From assembly GCA_947459855.1 (NCBI GenBank), contig CANHFL010000004.1:1-14477 (forward strand): 14,477 nt of DNA. Reading direction: 5' to 3'. The position numbers were made by a program, and so were the translations under genes. The notes under the pieces were generated by a model that had not been told where the DNA came from, ran no database searches, and saw nothing but the letters and a program-made list of their open reading frames with translations. This document shows, one piece after another, positions 13,457 to 14,477 of this stretch; within the stretch, counting starts at the first letter, position 1, and the number at the start of each line of letters is the position of its first letter. Source of the DNA: Planctomycetaceae bacterium. GTDB lineage: Bacteria > Planctomycetota > Phycisphaerae > Phycisphaerales > SM1A02.

Positions 13457-14477
13457 ATGCACCACGCCACCGCAACGCTCACCTGCAGCCCACTCGCCCG
13501 CCGTGCGCGGCTTGCCCTCGGCGCCCTCGTCGTCGCAGCGGCCGCGTTCACGGCCGTCCCCGCGCACGCCCAGTTCGGCGGCCGCGCCAGCTTCGCCGGC
13601 GCCTTCCAGCCCGACATCATGCAGCGCGACCTTCCGCTGATGGTCCAGACGCTGGGCCTGGAGGACTGGCAGCGCCCCGTCGTCGAGACGCTGCTGGACG
13701 ACTACGTGTCGAACTTCAACGCCGGCGTCGAGGCCGCCAAGGAACGGATGAAGAGCGCCTCGGCGGAGGGCGCCAAGGCCGCCCCCGGCAACAGCGACGC
13801 CATCCTGCAGAAGGTGATGGAGCAGCTCTCGTCCTGGCGCACCGAGAAGGACCGCATGCTGGACAAGTTCGTCGCCGACCTGCGCAGCCAGCTGGGCGAC
13901 CAGCAGATGGAGCGCTGGCCCGTCTTCGAACGCGCACTGCGGCGCGAACGCGACCTGCCGGACGGCGACATCTCGGGCGAGAGCGTGAACCTCTGGTCGG
14001 TCCTGGCTCACATGCAGCTGGGCGCCTCCGACCAGGAGAACGTCCGCCCCGCGCTGCAGGCCTACGAGCTGGCGCTGGACACCGCGCTGGTCACCCGCAC
14101 CCGCAAGATGGCCGAGCTGGAGAACGAGCTGCGCGACGCGATGCTGACGATGGACTACGAGCGCGGCGCCGCCGTGCAGGACCGCATCATGGCGCTGCGC
14201 GTGCAGGTGCGGGCCGCGAACGACGCGGGCATCGACACCATCGCCGCGGCGCTCGGCGCGCGCGGCGACGAGTTCCGCCGCATGGCGCTGGAGGCCGGTT
14301 ACCCCGACGCCTACCGCAAGCACCCGCTGTTCCAGCTGATGGACACGGTCTCGAAGCTCGGCTCGCTGACTCCCGACCAGGCGCAGCAGATCGAGTCCCT
14401 GCGCGCGGAGTTCGAGGTGGCGTGCCGCGACATGAGCGGCCGCTTCTACGAGATGCTGCGCGCCGAGGAGCCGAAGG
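13457..14477 (+). CDS. Exported helix-rich protein of unknown function, 3' end cut by window edge
   Basis: I do not recognise the family. 340 residues are visible and the gene runs off the right edge. A Sec signal peptide is clear: a basic stretch (RRARL, about 15-19), a hydrophobic core (about 20-34), then AVPAHA with likely cleavage before Gln39. The mature part is highly charged and looks almost wholly alpha-helical. Three stretches share a pattern of a short amphipathic helix, an L-G/T-x-x-Q turn and a longer helix. They begin near residues 58, 178 and 295 and have key segments LGLEDWQRPVVETLL, LGASDQENVRPALQAY and LTPDQAQQIESLRAEF. The layout recalls small periplasmic helical-hairpin proteins of the CpxP/Spy kind, but this is only a resemblance. 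ATG 13457 has GGAGAG ten bases upstream; in-frame ATGs at 13436 and 13439 are alternatives. Confidence 0.8.
   Translation, partial: MHHATATLTCSPLARRARLALGALVVAAAAFTAVPAHAQFGGRASFAGAFQPDIMQRDLPLMVQTLGLEDWQRPVVETLLDDYVSNFNAGVEAAKERMKSASAEGAKAAPGNSDAILQKVMEQLSSWRTEKDRMLDKFVADLRSQLGDQQMERWPVFERALRRERDLPDGDISGESVNLWSVLAHMQLGASDQENVRPALQAYELALDTALVTRTRKMAELENELRDAMLTMDYERGAAVQDRIMALRVQVRAANDAGIDTIAAALGARGDEFRRMALEAGYPDAYRKHPLFQLMDTVSKLGSLTPDQAQQIESLRAEFEVACRDMSGRFYEMLRAEEPK

Noticed and set aside
1..14477. CRISPR array, insertion sequence, prophage or attachment-site signals
   Set aside because: No regularly spaced repeats, transposase or integrase motifs, terminal inverted repeats or tRNA were seen on reading both strands.

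Overview
The window is a GC-rich (roughly 70% by eye), densely packed bacterial chromosome segment. No mobile element, tRNA, rRNA or CRISPR array is visible. High GC, a stand-alone non-housekeeping sigma-70 factor, a repeat-bearing secreted protein of unknown function and a bacterial topoisomerase VI pair together suggest a planctomycete, possibly of the Phycisphaerae. That placement is an inference from overall character, not from a marker comparison.

Layout from left to right. (1) A carboxyltransferase subunit of the methylcrotonyl-CoA carboxylase type is on the minus strand, cut by the left edge within the last residues. (2) Divergent from it is the classic rpsO-pnp pair (ribosomal protein S15, then polynucleotide phosphorylase). 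Two hairpins lie in the spacer, and a strong intrinsic terminator follows pnp. (3) A cold-shock-domain protein with its own sigma-70-like promoter is followed 18 bases later by an orphan membrane-anchored histidine kinase. (4) Convergent to the kinase is a minus-strand operon for both subunits of the type IIB DNA topoisomerase VI, top6B then top6A. (5) Divergent from top6B is ndk, ending in a 12-bp-stem terminator. (6) A sigma-70 family factor follows, with a comparatively AT-rich leader. (7) Convergent to it is an MFS transporter. (8) Divergent from the transporter is subunit A of a 3-oxoacid CoA-transferase, with no subunit B beside it. (9) The window ends inside an exported, helix-rich protein with three weakly similar internal units.

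Most genes are conserved housekeeping genes: translation and RNA decay (rpsO, pnp, csp), nucleotide balance (ndk), and acyl-CoA and ketone-body metabolism (carboxyltransferase, CoA-transferase). The most unusual content is the intact topoisomerase VI operon. It retains all recognisable ATPase, switch-lysine, TOPRIM and tyrosine motifs, and its B subunit carries a long Ala/Lys/Pro-rich tail. Other points worth following are the orphan CoA-transferase half, the Arg/Gly/Asp tail of PNPase, two candidate leaderless minus-strand genes, and the repeat architecture of the exported protein. I found no clear evidence of a wholly new multi-gene system.
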